A DNA stretch of 64,000 nt from Phytophthora sp. 'mugwort' (GCA_033558025.1 JAUCEF010000009.1:3348001-3412000); one strand, 5' to 3'; positions 11,505 through 24,000 are shown, numbered from the stretch's first letter. The notes: generated by a model from the sequence alone, not told the origin. A program made the numbers and translations.

Positions 11505-13174
11505 TCAGCATGATGACGATGGTAGCGTGAAGATGGGGCCGACCATCATACTCTCCCACTTGAATACGATAGACAGTGTGCTCATGGCGAGCGTGGCGAC
11601 CGACTCGTGGTCACCGTAGTCCATGCAGCCGCCATATTCGACCTGCGCTCCGGTCTGATGGAACGAATCCGTGCTCTCCTCATCTGCGGTCGGCTCAAAG
11701 ACGAACCAGCCTGACAACTCCGTCCACTGAACGGGCTTGCCATCTCGAGTGATGCAGCTCAGGGCCGGGTCAGTGAGGCGTTCGGGAGCCACCGACTGCA
11801 CGCAGATAAGGAAACCCTTCCGAGTACGCACGCGGAACAATAAATACACACACCGGTAGAGCTTTAAGCCATCCTCACTTGGAGACTCGCGCAAAGCCAC
11901 GATCGTATCATCATTCACGCGTTGCAAGATGCGAAGCGTCATGAGGCCGCGGAACTTGGTCTCGGTGCACTCCGGGTCTGAGAAGCACTGCCATGTGCTC
12001 GTCATTAGTTGAAGTGCATTATGCCCAGGGAATCGCTTGCGCAACGAGAACTTGAGGCTCGTTCCGTCCAGCAACCGCTTGTCCTCCCAGCCCATGATGC
12101 TGGCTCCAGTGCTGATGGCCTTGCCGCTCAACGAGAACGACAGAATGGCGCGGTAGATCTCGTTCACGAGCGTCGTCGACTCGCTAAAGCTCAGCGGTTT
12201 GTATCCGAGCTGCTTCCGCATGGCCATCGCCAACGGCGTCTTTCCTGTACCTGTCGGACTCACGAACGTGGGGCGCGGCTCATTGTAAAACGGCGTCTTC
12301 GTCTTCTGCATCGTGTTCAACGGTGACACATCGCATCCGCTTCCGTGCAGTGGCGAGTCCGCGGCGAAAGACTTAAGCGACGACGACGGCGATGCTGCGA
12401 ACAACGAGGCTGTCGACGAAGCGGTAGCTGTGTCCGAATCGGTGTCAGAGTTGTCTGATTCATCCGACGAGATGGAGGCCGCTCTCTGTGCGAGGGTCAC
12501 CATGTTGGTGGCGAATTGTTGCCTGTAGTTGAGCAAAAGTCGGAGTCTGGCGGCTTCGCTGCCCAGCTCTTCCTGCGCATTGGCCAGCAACGCATATCGG
12601 CGTTGGATATCGACCGTGGTCGTGCTCTTGGACGCGACGTTCTTGTGCTTGGACAGCGACAGCCTCTCGAGTTTCTCCTCGAGTTCTTGCACCGTATCCT
12701 TCAAGCTCTTGAGCGTCGCCTGACAGGAACAATATGAATAAGATGATCACACGTCAGTGACCGTTCGTCTAGCCTCATTTACCTACCCGTTAACTGTCGT
12801 CTCCTGACCTTGTTACGGTGATAGGCGCGCTTGACAACCTCACGGTGTCTGGCACGGCGCTCTATAGCTGAGAGCTTGCCCTTGGGTAAGTCCTTGCCCG
12901 TCTGCGGCGTTGACGTTACAGTCGCATGGACCTCGACGGGCGAGGCCGGCTGCATCTCCTCCATGGACGTCTGGGGCATGGTCGAGGGCGCGAACACGTC
13001 CTGCATGGCAACATCCTTGAGCATGGACGGATCGTCGCCGGCCTCGGGCTCCGTCATGAGCAGGATGTCCAGCATCGCCTGGTCGTCAGAGCTCCAGTGC
13101 GCAAGGGGCTCCATGGAGGCCCCGGAACCGCCGGGTGCATGAATGTTGGCGTGCTTGGGCGTCGCCACCTGCAT
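11505..13174 (-). CDS. bZIP transcription factor with non-canonical basic region (bZIP-2)
   Basis: Predicted nuclear regulator paralogous to bZIP-1. CDS is join(11505..12719, 12809..13174), 526 residues, with an 89-nt intron (donor AAG|GTCAGG, acceptor CTGTCAG). The N-terminal 100 residues are acidic and Met/Ser/Pro-rich, like an activation region. The basic segment RRARHREVVKRAYHRNK splices onto ATLKSLKDTVQELEEKL, giving heptad leucines; other donors put the downstream exon out of frame. No Asn stands at the expected DNA-contact position. A Ser/Asp-rich linker follows (SSDESDNSDTDSDTATASS). The C-terminal domain has LRILQRVNDDTIVALRE and KLYRCVYLLFRVRTRKGFLI, matching the domain in bZIP-1. 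As in bZIP-1, the intron cuts the bZIP domain between basic region and zipper, consistent with duplication of an intron-bearing ancestor. Confidence 0.83.
12720..12808 (-). other. Intron in bZIP-2
   Basis: This GT-AG intron is placed between basic region and zipper, essentially as in bZIP-1. It removes a stop and restores the leucine heptads. Confidence 0.75.
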
Positions 13175-15019
13175 GTTGAGCTGCCACGGCGGGTAGAGCG
13201 GGGTGCGACGGCGCAGAAGGTTAAAGCGTTGCTAGCAGCGTGCGATTCTCTGAGTGTGGTCAGAGAGAACTGTCTCCAGTTTTCCTGCTAGCTGGGATAA
13301 TGCCGTAAGAGAGTTAAAGCTTCTGTTTTATTGAGGACTGATTAATTGACTCAATTATCAAGGGTATTTTATTCAGATATCAATTATTGTTGAAATTATT
13401 GATCGTATTTGCAATGGTTAGCTAACCCGGCATTACCGGTATCCTCTACTATACCGGTAATCATAATTTACGATTCGTAAGCAATGTTTCATAATCACTT
13501 AACTTACGAGCAACTTGACATCCGATCCTACTCCTACATACTCCGGAGTATTGCCGCAGATGATCGGCGGGTTACGAGTAGTCGAGCTGCGAGGCAAAAC
13601 GACGGCAGCGGTATCATTTTCCCGACAATTTTTGACACCGTCATTCATTCGTGTCGTATGACCCCACCCCCCTCGGCTAGTCATTAACCAGCTCTGTATG
13701 CCTTTTTAAGGGTATCCCTCGGACACGGGTATACCAGAATAGCCACTATTGCTACTTATAGCCATTTCTGCTTTCACAAACAACCGTTCTGGCAGCCCTT
13801 CAGCCTCGCAATAGCTCGCAGCGGCCACTCGTTCGGCCATGCTCTCGTGCATTCATGCCTTAAAACCGATGTCAGTGACGGAGCTTCTCACCCCAGCAGA
13901 GGAGTACACGATAGACGAGCCACTGACAAAAAGTCGAAGAGTATGATAGCGCTGAAGATGAAGAGCCTATGGATACGACTGAGGCGTGAAGCAGGAATCG
14001 TTTAATCCTGATGTCGAGCTTGAGGCCGAAGACATAAACGATCATTTCAAGTGATCGCCAAGCTTATCATCCGCGCTAATGTCAACGGGAAGGTAGGACA
14101 GGTGGGTGAGACACTTCGTGAGATGCAGCGAAACTACGAGAGGGGCTAGATAGCTTGCTGGACGTCTGCGGGCATTCTGCACACATTGACTTTTCCAATA
14201 GTTAACAATCCCGATACTAGAATTTTGTGGCGATTTTGTCTGGGCTAGAGAGCCGCACTTTCAGTTTAAACTACGTTTTGGATTGAATATCACATTTTAC
14301 CCTAGCCCTCCCGAGGACCGATATATTCGCGGCCTTGGGCTTTGCTTCGCAACGGCAGTCGCTGCGCTCCTGCGAGAAAAGATTCTAACTTCGGCCCGCT
14401 ACAGTGCTCGGCTCGCTGGAAAGCTCGGCGCTGGGCCCGCCTTCGCAGATACTGCGCGGCCCTGCTTCGCGGGCACCCCGCGCGGGTTTGCTATGCCTAC
14501 GTGCGCTCGCAACCGCTCTCCTCCGTTGACCATTTTATGCGACTTTTACTCCCTCCTTTTTCGGCTGGGTGCAGCAGTCACTCTCGTTTTAGTTTGTAAA
14601 CTGCTGTTCGGTGTATTCTGGTAGGATTTAAAGAGGGACCCGACGTCGTCAGGCGAAGTTTTGTTATTTCTGGGAATTGGGTTGCATGGTATAGGGATGT
14701 ATTTTTCGGAAACGGCCATAAACAAACATGAGTACTTCCAAGTACTAAATATAATAGGAAGCAACCCCCCAAAAATCCATAATTCCATACTACATCGGTA
14801 AACCGATGTCGCATCAGTATACCGATGTCGTATCGGGGCCGTCACACCGGTATACTGATGTCAGATCGATATCAGCATACCACCTCAGAATGGAAACAGT
14901 CGCCCAGGAATCCTAATCTGTACTCGCAGAAAATAAATAAATAAAATGTTTTCAAGTATTGCAAAAATATATTCCAGCCCCTTCCAGCAGTTTACGAGCT
15001 CATTCTCTGAATAGTATGG
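13175..15019. other. Intergenic region with palindromic CGGTAT-type repeats
   Basis: No gene was recognised. At 13432..13442 and 13451..13461 there is a perfect 11-bp inverted repeat (ATTACCGGTAT) with an 8-nt spacer. At about 14791-14880 a cluster of related short units (ACCGATGTCG, CATCAGTATACCGATG, ACCGGTATACTGATG) alternates in orientation. The GC-rich stretch at 14310-14530 has many CGCTCG/GCTTCGC words. About 13850-14160 reads like worn-out coding sequence without a recognisable motif. Confidence 0.45.
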
Positions 15020-15190
15020 CCACTTCAGAGTTGCTTGGTGTAGCAAAGGATCAGGATGTCTTCGATGGCCGTATTCTTTAAGCTCTTCCGGAGTCGTCAG
15101 TACGTGAGTTTCGCTGCTGAGAAGAAACGCTCACAGTCGCTAGACGTTGGCGGCATGAAGCGAGTGCCGACGTCAATCTGATTTACAGGA
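15020..15190 (-). pseudogene. hAT transposase C-terminal dimerisation domain fragment
   Basis: The minus strand reads PTSSDCERFFSAAKLTY, a stop, then RLRKSLKNTAIEDILIL. This is the hallmark hAT C-terminal dimerisation motif (SxxCERxFSxA followed by xxRxxLxxxxxExxL). A TGA at 15097..15099 interrupts it. The catalytic core is not present next to it, so this is a relic. Confidence 0.75.
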
Positions 15191-15249
15191 CGCTTTACGC
15201 CGCTTTGACGAACAAACCACATATCGTACAGTCATTACTGTCGCTCGTG

Positions 15250-15335
15250 GTTAGCGATGGGACAATGCGTGCATTATGGCAAAATGCAGTGCATGGAATG
15301 CATTTATGGCATCGATGCATTGCATTTGTGTTTAA
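15250..15335 (+). mobile_element. Possible hAT-type terminus with ATGC/GCAT subterminal repeats
   Basis: AGCGATGGGACAATGC at about 15252 resembles a hAT terminal inverted repeat (consensus like AGGGATGGGCAA). It is followed by a dense run of TGCAT, ATGCA and GCATTG words, like the subterminal repeats of hAT elements. A similar end occurs at about 23625. Confidence 0.4.
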
Positions 15336-18300
15336 ATCGACATGAGCGGGAGCAAAGAATAATAGATTCTCGACAAAGTTAAAGCGTAAACGTACCTACT
15401 GCTGCAATCCTCGCTATCATTAGCGACTGCGGTGTCTTCAAAAACGTCGTCATCATCGTCATATTCACACTCCTTTTCCATCTTCATAGAAGATATTAGC
15501 CTTGGCATCCTTGCTATCAGCGTTGCAGTAAATGAAGACGAGTTTCTCCATCCAACCGATTCCTTCGTTTTTTATCGATGAAGTCGTGGATACTCCATGA
15601 GCGCATCGGGGTATGTGCCGTTGCCATACAGAAGCTCTGTGAACGTAGGGTGCCTGCGGTCGCGAGGCATGTGGAATTGCGATAAGGTGCAGAAGAAGCG
15701 GTCGATGTAGGGACAGTTAAAGAATTTTGAAACGCGAAAGCCTTGCAATGCGCGCTTCAGCTTCCACATCATCCAGGAGGAAATATAGAGTTATGCTGAA
15801 GACGTCGCCAACAGTCAGATATCCAGTGTCATGTGAGTCGATGCAACTTCACTCCCTTGCTTCTTCGCCACGATCGTCGTGCGTCGCAACTCTAGCCGTG
15901 ACGCCGCCAGGAAATAGGTGAGTATAGAGGAGGTCGTCACATCATTCGGTGTATTCCGCGCTGTTAAAAATGGAAAGGAGGGCATTTGTTGGATTTGCGT
16001 GTCACGTACGACAGCAAATTACAAGATAATGAGTACCATGGGGCTAAACAGGGAGCATGCGAAAGAAGTTTTATTCGGTCACAGCAGCAGGAATTCGTCG
16101 AGCCACGAGGTGGCTCGCTCAGCACGCGAAGCCGGCTGGTGGCGTCTTACGAGGTTGCCGTCTGCTCCGCTTGTCTGAGGGCAAGTAGTTGGCGTGACCC
16201 AACTTGGGGATGGGAGTCCGCTTTAGCTTCGACAATTGGGAGAGGGGCAAAACTCCTTCTGCAGATCCTCGAAAATAGGCGCCCACAATCCCTGCCCAGC
16301 GACGACTTATATAAAAGCGGGTCCGATCTAACTCTTCAAGTCGAGGGCAAAACGGCTGCAAAACAAAATATTATATTGTGCTTGCAGTCGTTGGGAACAA
16401 GATTACTTTTAATTTATAGAGAGCGCGGTGCATTTACGGTTATTCTTGTGTATAAAGACAGCACTTGTATCCGAACACAGATAGGCGTATTTAGATGCTA
16501 AAGAATTGCATTTTCGATTTAGCGCAAAACTCTTCTGTACGAACTGCCTCTTATTTCACCCTCAAACTGCGGGCAAGACTAAGGAGGGACATTTTCGAGG
16601 AGGTTTATTTCATAGGAAAGGACTGTTGTTCAGACTTTGTACAATCAGCGGGATACTACCCAAGGATAGCCTACAAAACTCAATTCAAAACAACAGCATG
16701 TCCGTTGCATAGGATAAATAGTATTGTCGAAATAAAATATAGCGCTACGACCTCATTTGTATGATACGAATCCAAGGCACAATGCAGAGGACGAGATTAA
16801 AGCAAACTATTTACAGGAGAGATACGTTCACCGGCCGTTCAGCAACACTCCAGCTTAACTTCAAAGGAATCCTTCAACACCAAGAAACATTATTCTTTTT
16901 CGCATTACTCAACGCTGCTTCGCCCGCCGGTTCCAGGCAGCTCATCTCTTCGCCACACTGCCGCCATCCAACCCCGATCACTGTCAAAAACCTATGGTCG
17001 AACGATAGCCCCCCCCCCAATCTCGCTTCCAGCGGAAGCCATGGACCTAAGTGAGTTGTTTCGATTTCTATTATCGTCCGAGGGTGGCTCAGGACATCAA
17101 CCTTTGCAGCCTCCGATTCGGTTTTATCGCCCCCTTTCTTACCCTCTTATACAGGGGCAAAACCGGTTTCAACTGGTCAAGCTGAGATGGTCATGATACA
17201 GTGAGTTCCCTACTCACTCCAGGGTACTCGGTTTGCCGCTGTCACCCGTGTGATTTCCGTGTTGGCCCTCACGCAAACACATGATGTGTTGGAGATTTCG
17301 CGTACGTCTGCTGTCAGGCGCCTGGACCGCGATCAATGGTAAGGTGTCTTTAGGACAGTCCACGGTCGTCCATGTGTTCACGAGCTTATTTCAATCATTG
17401 TATCTAACGGCCGAAGAATCTTGAACCTGCACGATTTCGACTTGCACTGGTGGAGCATTCGTAACCAGGCAAGTGCGCTTCCGACGCGAATTCAAGAGTC
17501 ATCATAAGATGGAAAGTCTGTTCAACGCCAACGCGTTTCGCTTGCATCACGCCGTTCTAGAGCCCTTTCTTTTAACTCAAGAAAAGACCCGGTGCTCGTC
17601 GAGGGACTGAATCGAAACCACCCTGCGGCCTCACCTGCTTTGGCCAGTACGACACCCCAGATAGACGAGTCGTTAGTGACAGTGCTTCCACCATCGGCTG
17701 TAGTGACTAATACTATGGCTCCTGAAAATGTGGCTTTTCACGGGTCCAACATCCCTGCACGATTCTGAGGGTACGCAGGTAGGAACTAAACTAGTATCTT
17801 ATGCATTTGAAAAAGAGTTCTTAGCCCTACCGTGCGTCTAGCTAGATAATAAAACTATATATATCGTACCACTCGTCTTGATCCCGCGAAACACCTAAAT
17901 GAGCTACTCTTCGTGTACATCTCGTCATATACATTGCACTTGTACTCACCTTGTTGCTCGTGCGACGACGCTTTTTCTGGTTCTCTGTCTTAGTGAGGTT
18001 CTTGGTCGCTTCCGTTGGGCTGCGAAAACATGAACGAAAAGGTAGTCGGCGTCCACGCATCGTCGAGGCTTTCTGCCACCGCACATAGTGCAATCTTCAG
18101 CTGTCTGATTGTCCATGAAGGCTTCTTCGCGCGAGATTGTTCACGCCGCAGGTCGGCTGCGCGACTTCCCACTTACTTGAAGACGGGCATGTAAGTACAA
18201 GATTTTCTGCCTATTATTGCAGCTTCTTGGCGACGTCGAGATGGAGTTGGAGGCCGACGACCAAGTATCCGCAGGGGTGGAAGAGGTTGTTTGGTTTTGG

Positions 18301-18929
18301 GCGCCATTTCGGAAATCCAAAAAAGACATGGTTTGTTGCACCGGACACGGTTTTCTATATACCTTCGTGGTTGTATGTATAGCATATGCTGGATTATGGT
18401 CCAAAATGGATGCAATGTATACGCTGCATTTTGGTATTGATTTCGTAGTATATCCTTGGATGGTGTCCGGCTGATCATGTTATTGCACACAGCCTGAGCA
18501 AACTGTCCTTTCCCATGAAATGGCCCTCCTTGGAAAATGGCAAGTCAGTATCACCTGTATCTAGCCGCTCCCGCTATTGGAGTCGAGACATTTATGCGGC
18601 AAGAGCTTGAGCCTGCCTTGTGGTGTTGTCATTCTGAACGGAAACAGAAACATCTTCTGCCTGTCGCACGTGCTACACCGCTCCGTGATGGGCTGTGGTT
18701 GGCTGAGCGCAATCCCCTGATTTCCCTACATTGACGTTACTTCCGCCGCCGCTGAGCCATTCGAGCGGATGTTGCCCTGCACATCATAGGCTTTGATTTC
18801 TTAGGTGGATCCAAGTACACAAAAAACTCGAATGAAAACACTTCTGCAGATGGACGTCGTTGTACAATAGCTCCCAACGCTAGTTAAATCTTAGCCGAGT
18901 CCGTTACGCATAACCAACGCGACTGAAGC
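15336..18929. other. Repeat-like region, no gene recognised
   Basis: Only short, disrupted frames occur. A TATATAAAAG box at about 16308 sits in a stretch that could be a retroelement LTR promoter, but no second copy was found by eye, so it is not called. No gag, protease or reverse transcriptase motif could be read upstream of the gypsy RNase H remnant. Confidence 0.35.
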
Positions 18930-21375
18930 AGCTCCCAGATCCCGAACTGGATGTGGTAGCTCAGTCACACGAGCTTCTCGTCTGCCATTGTGACATTTTC
19001 AAAGAATCACAGGCCAATTGGTCAGTAATCGAAAAAGAGGCGTATTCAGTGGTTCGTGTCTCGCCTACCTTCTCGAGAGAGAGAAGGGATTCAACATTTA
19101 TTGCGATCATAGTAACTTGGTAAAGGTCCTCGATTCGAGTACCGACCTCAAGCAGCACACTAGAGGAAAACGTTGGGCCCTGCAGTTAGTGGGACTGCGC
19201 TACACGATCAGGCGCGTGCGTGGCGAAGACAACGTCTGGGCGGATCTCATATCACGATGGGATCAGGCCACCGACTCGGTGACCGAGACATCGACACAAG
19301 CAATCAAAGCAGTACGAACTCGCAGTACCGTGGCCCTGTCGAAGTTGAGGCCACTTCAGAATGGCCAGTTCGTCTGGCCTACGATTGCAGAGGTCTGTCG
19401 AGTGCAACAGCAGCATAAATACAAAGCACCGCAAGGTCAATCGGGCGTGATGGAATACTGCAAGTGGATCGACGTCTATGGATACCAAGCGAAGCTGATG
19501 ATTGGATCAAGCGGCTATTGGTGATTGCACAATGCGGCCTCCAGGGCCACCGCAGGGAACTGGCAATGGTTGAATCATTGCAGCGACGCTTCAAGATCGA
19601 AAATCTGAAGCAACGCGTGGTCCAGTTCGTGCTAGAGTGCCTGCTCTGCAAGCACGTAAAGGGCGGGATCCTGATTCAGAAACAGTGGAATGTGAGATCA
19701 CCAGCAACTAACCGCAACGAGTACATGCACCTCGACTACCTCTACGTGGAGCCAAGCTATGGGACAGCAAGTACGTGTTAGTACTGAAGGACGAAACCAC
19801 CCATTACGGGGGACTGGTGTCAGCGATGGAGCAACCAGTCACACCGCCGCGGAAGTCGTGATCGATTGGTATAAGCGCTTTGGCCTCCCAGAGGCATGGA
19901 TCTCTAACAATGGAAGCCATTTCAAGGCCTGACTGATGGGTGCGTTGGCAGAGCGCCTGAAGGCAGTGCAAGCCTTCGTTCCCGTCTATACCCCGTGGGG
20001 GAACGACACAGTGGAACGAGTGAACAAAGACATCTTACAAGTCCTACGTGCCGTACTGTTCGAACTCAAGCTGGACTTAAGAAACTGGAGGAGCCTGCTT
20101 CCGGTGGTGGTGGGGGGGGGGGGGGCACGCACCTATCGAGCTTTTTACTGGCCTCCCAGCTTCCTCTCCCCTCGACACAATGGTGCTACCCGACGAAAGA
20201 CTGCCAAGGACGGTCCCCCTCGAGGCTTCAAGGATTGAAGCATCTCTCAAGGACCTGAGAGAGTCGCTACGCCAACTGCACATGGATGTGGCCGACCAAC
20301 AGGAGAGGAAGCGCCTCTACCAGATGGCCCAGAAGAAGGGCAGCGTGTGCAATTTCGAAGTTGGTGATTTTGTGCTATGGTCTTGGATCGATGAGCGGCT
20401 GCGTGGCCACAAACTTCTCGCACGCACCTATCGAGCTTTTTACTGGCCTCCCAGCTTCCTCTCCCCTCGACACAATGGTGCTACCCGACGAAAGACTGCC
20501 AAGGACGGTCCCCCTCGAGGCTTCAAGGATTGAAGCATCTCTCAAGGACCTGAGAGAGTCGCTACGCCAACTGCACATGGATGTGGCCGACCAACAGGAG
20601 AGGAAGCGCCTCTACCAGATGACCCAGAAGAAGGGCAGCGTGTGCAATTTCGAAGTTGGTGATTTTGTGCTATGGTCTTGGATCGATGAGCGGCTGCGTG
20701 GCCACAAACTTCTCGCACGCACCTATCGAGCTTTTTACTGGCCTCCCAGCTTCCTCTCCCCTCGACACAATGGTGCTACCCGACGAAAGACTGCCAAGGG
20801 CGGTCCCCCTCGAGGCTTCAAGGATTGAAGCATCTCTCAAGGACCTGAGAGAGTCGCTACGCCAACTGCACATGGATGTGGCCGACCAACAGGAGAGGAA
20901 GCGCCTCTACCAGATGGCCCAGAAGAAGGGCAGCGTGTGCAATTTCGAAGTTGGTGATTTTGTGCTATGGTCTTGGATCGATGAGCGGCTGCGTGGCCAC
21001 AAACGTCTCGTTAGATGGGTTGGTCCTTTCCGCGTGGTCAAAGCCAACGCGCACTCCTTTCAGATTCAACATCTCCTCACCAAGGCAGAGTACGATGTAC
21101 ATGGTTCCCGACTCAAGTTCTATTGCAATGCAGAGCTTGACGTCACGAGTGAGATCAAGGAGCACGTGGGTACACAAGGACTCATTCTGGACGTGCGCGC
21201 AATTTTAGACCATCGTGTGAACAGTCATAGCGGTGAATGGGAACTCAAGGTCTCGTGGCGTGGCCTCGAAGACGAAGAAGATTCGTGGGAGCCATTTGCG
21301 TCACTCTACCATGACGTTCCTGTCAGAGTGTATGTGGAGCGCCAAGGCGATGCGGCCTTGGCCAGCCAGCTTTGA
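18930..21375 (+). pseudogene. Ty3/gypsy chromovirus pol remnant (RNase H, integrase, chromodomain)
   Basis: Relic of an LTR retrotransposon polyprotein. In order: RNase H from about 19000 (QANWSVIEKEAYSVV, CDHSNLVKVL, RGEDNVWADLISRW), in two frames; integrase zinc finger at about 19525-19670 with His, His, Cys, Cys spacing (ECLLCKHVKGG); integrase core with HLDYLYV, ISNNGSHFKA and PWGNDTVERVNKDI; a 295-bp tandem triplication; and a C-terminal chromodomain (WELKVSWRGLEDEEDSWEPF) with stop at 21373..21375. Frameshifts and stops break the frame, for example TAG at 19779 and TGA at 19930. Reverse transcriptase, protease and gag are missing or unrecognisable. Confidence 0.85.
20126..21003 (+). repeat. 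295-bp tandem triplication inside the gypsy integrase region
   Basis: Three head-to-tail copies begin at 20126, 20421 and 20716, each starting CACGCACCTATCGAGC. Copies differ at only a few bases (for example GATGACCC versus GATGGCCC, and AAGGGCGG versus AAGGACGG). The period is not a multiple of three, so each copy shifts the reading frame by one. A run of 14 or more G precedes copy 1. Confidence 0.95.
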
Positions 21376-23624
21376 CAACAAACGGTGCAGTCGTCGCCGA
21401 GTTATGGAGTTTTTTTCTAAAAGTGGGTGCATTGTCTTCAACTTGCACCAGTTGCACTTTGGGGAGATGGCAAGTGGTACACAAGCGGTACCTCTTGACG
21501 TGGTACAGTTCAGTGGTCCAGCGGTCCAGCGGTCCGGGTGAACCGAGCACGACGAGGGATAGAAAGGACTGTGCATTTTGCGTGTCATACATTTACATTT
21601 ACGGTGGGTGAACCACGTGCGCGCGGCGTCGAGCCTTGGGCGGCAGTGAGGATAACGGCAGGGTGTCATACTCACCGCCACGCGATGCCAGAGACGAGCA
21701 GGTTCGAAACCACCAGAGAGGTGTTTCTCCCAACGGCTATGCGGCAAGTAGGAAACCATTAGAAATGAGCGCAGGCGTTGAAACCACAGAGTAGGTCCTG
21801 GATGACTTTGGGAATACAGCTCACTCCAATTCTTCTTCGCAAGAGAGCAAGTCTTTTCAAGACAGCAAGCCGCCATAGTCACTTTTGTCGTAAAGACAGC
21901 AAACCCTTCGTCGGGAATGAATGCAATCGTACATTGTTTTCCATTGCAAGGCGCGGCCTTTGGTAATCCACTCCTAACATCAGTTTCCCCGCAAAGTGAT
22001 GCTCGACTGCAGCGCACCTATATCCGGCGCAATCATAATCTCACCACTCATTGGGATTAATTGTTTTACATATTCCTCGTATTATAGCCAGCACAAGACG
22101 AACGCAGGTATTAATCTGAACCTGGAGCAATTTATGGTTGTTTCAGAGCGCAGCCAATCTCACCAGAAAACAATGAACAACACGATACTTTCAAAGCTGG
22201 CAAAAATCATCACCAGCCCGCTCGCGTATCGACGCCAAATTCAGGGTCAGAAAGAAAACGACTCTGTTTCTTCGGCTGTTGCAATATGTGTTGTTTGCCT
22301 TCAGCACAGCAAGAAGCATTTTGACACAAAACATTAGTATACACCCAATGCAATCGGAGCGATAACAAAAATAATTTCCACGTTCGGTACGCGGCGTAAT
22401 ACTCCCGAGTGATACGAACACGTAGTGCTAGGTGGTAATCTCTCCATCCGCTTTTCATGGCTCTAAATACGCTATACATCTATAAATTCACTTATCAACA
22501 CACGCTGATATTGACTGGCATCTCCTAAAACTGAACGAACTCGGGTAGATGCGTAGCAGCACGGCACTTGGGCGGTCCCGTGGTAGGCGCCGTTGACAGC
22601 AACAGTCAGCAACCCGCAGTCAGTACGTAGTCGTTAACACCATAAGAACAACGCGCAAGCAGCTACAGCTTACATCGCTCTTCGGCCATAGACGGTTGGC
22701 GAATGGGACTTAAGGAAAAGACGTCCGGTTTGGCGATAGGTCTTTCTAAAATTGATTGAATTAGCCAAATATTACCTGTTTTATAACACACACTTAGGAA
22801 TGGGATTGCAATACTAGCGCACTAAAAAGATCGGCAAATTAACTGCAAACCACAATTCTACTATAACTGTTTTAACGGGACTGCAGCCTTAAAATTGGCA
22901 AGAGGTTAAAAATGCCGTAAACAAGTATTCAAATAGGGCTACGCGAAGGCTAACATTGTCATATTAGTTGTGCTCGATGTTAAAGCGCGTACGTGGTATG
23001 CGGAATACATCCGAGCCCGTTAATTTGAGGCAAATCAATCTACGCCACCAATCTACCACCAACATTACTAGTTGTATTGTCGTCATAGCACTAACTTCTA
23101 GGGTGCATACTGAAAGACACAACCAAAAGAGCCCACACAGTTCAAGGCCCCGAACGAATCAACTACATGTAGCGTTCGCATAGCTCTGACATCATAAGAT
23201 TTGATAGTAGTATTATATTCAGCGCACCACAAGTATAAACTTAGCGATATGAAAATTATAAGATAAATGCATCGATACACTTTGTGCTGTCCCCTTATGC
23301 TATCCTTTTTGGATTATCTCCTGCGCCTGCTCCGCAGCATACATTACTGGTACAACACCAGCACTCGAAGAAAACAAATACTGATACAGAATAAATAAAT
23401 TATTATTTAGCTATTTTTCGCCGAGGCATTTTGCCTGCTGAGCCAACAATTTAAACAACAAGCAGAGTTGTAACCGTACATCGGCCGAAAGCTGTTGCAA
23501 TCTTGTCCCCCACACTCCTCGCTTAACCAGGGTGTACACGAATCACGAAATCTGCACGGTGTTTCCGTGCGGCAGGTGGACAGCCGCTTCAAGTGCAACT
23601 AGACGACGGTCTCTTTTGAGACGT
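21376..23624. other. Element 3' flank and repeat-like DNA, no gene
   Basis: Just after the chromodomain stop, a purine-rich GGGGAGATGG at about 21460 could be a polypurine tract before a 3' LTR, but no matching 5' LTR was seen. A 238-codon minus-strand frame at 21301..22017 overlaps the chromodomain antisense and has no motif. The rest is AT-rich with no recognisable features. Confidence 0.35.
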
Positions 23625-24000
23625 AGGGATGGGCAAATGCAATCGTGCCATCAAAGTCATTAATGCTACCAAATGCAAAATGACATGCATGCACCATTCT
23701 AACATGAAAATGCAGTGCTTTTGGGGAGCTCTGACCGGGCGTTAACTTAAAGAAGACCATGCCCCACCCGAAGAGCACGGAGCAGCAGAAGAGTCTCTTC
23801 GATGGCACAGGGGAACCAAGTGTGTGGCTGCGCTACGGGCATCGCGGCCACCAAATTCAAATTTTTCGTTCGTGCGCCCATCTCCCACATGGTGGGAGAT
23901 GCAAGCACGTTCTGCAGGTGCTGATGCCCCCCCCTTCTGGGCGCCGCCTTCTACCGCCCACTAGCACCTGCAGTGATGGACCAGTACGAAGTAAGTATAG
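23625..24000 (+). mobile_element. Decayed hAT-type 5' end: terminus, subterminal repeats and BED-finger-like exon
   Basis: TAGGGATGGGCAAATGC at about 23626 resembles a hAT terminal repeat and is followed by repeated ATGCA words to about 23720. From about 23758 a plus-strand frame contains HRGHQIQIFRSCAHLP and GRCKHVLQ, then (in another frame) FYRPLAPAVMDQYE ending at a GTAAGT donor. This resembles the zinc-finger N-terminal exon of hAT transposases. It is frameshifted and incomplete. Confidence 0.45.

Noticed and set aside
16119..16770. Possible LTR with a TATA box at about 16308
   Set aside because: No matching copy could be found at the 3' side of the gypsy relic by eye, so an LTR pair is not supported.
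21301..22017. A 238-codon minus-strand open frame
   Set aside because: It runs antisense through the chromodomain of the gypsy relic, has no motif of its own and lies in repeat DNA. Treated as a chance frame.
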